NCBI RefSeq assembly: GCF_003550065.1
Contig: NZ_QXDC01000003.1
Span: forward strand, 1-64,000
Direction of reading: 5' to 3'
DNA from: Hephaestia caeni
GTDB lineage: Bacteria; Pseudomonadota; Alphaproteobacteria; Sphingomonadales; Sphingomonadaceae
Length of the DNA stretch: 64,000 nt
In this document: in pieces, positions 63,489 to 64,000 of the stretch
Layout: every line of letters begins with the position of its first letter
How positions within the stretch are numbered: the stretch's first letter is position 1
The notes under the pieces: model-generated
Seen by the model: only the letters and a program-made list of their open reading frames with translations
Told to the model about the DNA's origin: nothing
The model's database searches: none
Translations under genes and position numbers: made by a program

Positions 63489-64000
63489 CTATTTCGATGT
63501 CGCCGGCCCGGTGCCCAGTGTCGGCCATTTGACCCCAAGCTGCTCAAGATACGATCCATAACGCTGCGGATCGTAATAATGCTTGGCCAGCTCGGGCTTG
63601 TACCGCGCCATGAGTTCGGCGTTCAGCCATGTCGGCGGCGTATCGTCCTTCGCCAGCATGGGGACGTATTGCTGATCCTTCGTCTGCACCTCACGGAAAT
63701 AGCGCTTCGCCTCCGCCAACAACTTTGGCTTGGTCAACAGGTCGACGACCGTCATCGCCATCACCTTGGCGCCCGCCTGCACGCCCTTGTGCGCGATCGG
63801 CGTCGTCATCGCGATGGCGTTCGCCCAATTGTGCCCCGGCAACCCCGGGATATTGGCCGGATAGCGGATGGTGATCGTCGGCACCGTCCAGCTCACATCG
63901 CCGATATCGTCCGATCCCGCCGACTTCGGTTCCTTGGGCGGCGGACCGAACGCCGCCAGTTTCGTCGGCAGGCCGGTTGTCACCGTCGCGCCGACATTTT
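63489..64000 (-). CDS. C-terminal part of an M20-type amidohydrolase (AbgB-like)
   Basis: The reading frame is open to the window edge, so only about 170 C-terminal residues are seen. AGSDDIGDVSWTVPTITIRY is the conserved segment of M20/M38-like amidohydrolases such as AbgB (aminobenzoyl-glutamate hydrolase). NWANAIAMTTPIAHKGVQAGAKVMAMTVVDLL follows with the final metal-binding region His. It likely cleaves an amide or peptide bond of a small substrate. It is 79 bases upstream of the phospholipase C-type gene on the same strand. Confidence 0.85.
   Translation of the reverse strand, partial: NVGATVTTGLPTKLAAFGPPPKEPKSAGSDDIGDVSWTVPTITIRYPANIPGLPGHNWANAIAMTTPIAHKGVQAGAKVMAMTVVDLLTKPKLLAEAKRYFREVQTKDQQYVPMLAKDDTPPTWLNAELMARYKPELAKHYYDPQRYGSYLEQLGVKWPTLGTGPATSK

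Noticed and set aside
1..64000. tRNA, rRNA, CRISPR array, prophage or transposase genes
   Set aside because: None recognised on either strand; the short palindromes found are intergenic repeats, not CRISPR-type direct repeats.

Overview
The window is high-GC DNA with densely packed genes and no tRNA, rRNA, CRISPR or transposon that I could find. A cyoABCD-SURF1-RegBA operon, TonB receptors beside sugar hydrolases, type I secretion of RTX proteins and an alphaproteobacterial-style curli set point to an alphaproteobacterium, most likely a sphingomonad. This is judged from protein families by eye, not from a search.

Layout. 1-7.2 kb: surface polysaccharide genes (start of a lipoprotein, O-antigen ligase family protein, small membrane protein, polyprenyl glycosylphosphotransferase) around a sulfate-activation operon (cysD-cysNC-cysQ). 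7.3-15.6 kb: carbohydrate use, with a GH3 enzyme of beta-xylosidase type carrying a PA14 insert, a TonB-dependent receptor, an ACS-type MFS permease and an SMP-30/lactonase protein. Two xyl-box-like palindromes lie in front of the GH3 gene. 15.7-32 kb: a type I secretion region on the minus strand, with two complete ABC/HlyD/TolC sets in one tight six-gene run, followed by a cadherin-like secreted protein and a 1703-residue RTX protein, each with its own terminator. 32.3-36 kb: glutamine-dependent NAD synthetase and an M28 peptidase.

36-44.4 kb: cyoABCD quinol oxidase, SURF1 and the redox pair RegB/RegA, tightly packed on the minus strand and divergent from an MHS-type MFS gene. A perfect 19-bp dyad overlaps the presumed cyoA promoter. 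44.4-52.3 kb: a MexEF-OprN-like RND efflux system (OM lipoprotein, permease, adaptor), a short hypothetical gene and a TetR regulator. The permease is broken by a -1 frameshift in a five-base homopolymer. An identical 14-mer lies in front of tetR and in front of the hypothetical gene/efflux run.

52.3-60.2 kb: a FixL/FixJ-like two-component pair transcribed away from a curli operon (csgF, csgG, a tiny ORF, a 471-residue curlin, a small curlin, an unrecognised lipoprotein, a CsgH-like protein). The sensor lacks the FixL heme-ligand region, so it probably reads something other than oxygen. An intrinsic terminator sits between the large and small curlin genes. 60.2-64 kb: two Tat-exported phosphoesterases of the phospholipase C/acid phosphatase type and the end of an M20-type amidohydrolase.

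Taken together the window is rich in cell-surface and biofilm functions (polysaccharide, RTX/T1SS, curli) placed next to redox-sensing and two-component regulators. The least described parts are the curli operon with its extra genes and attenuating terminator, and the double T1SS with its modular RTX protein.
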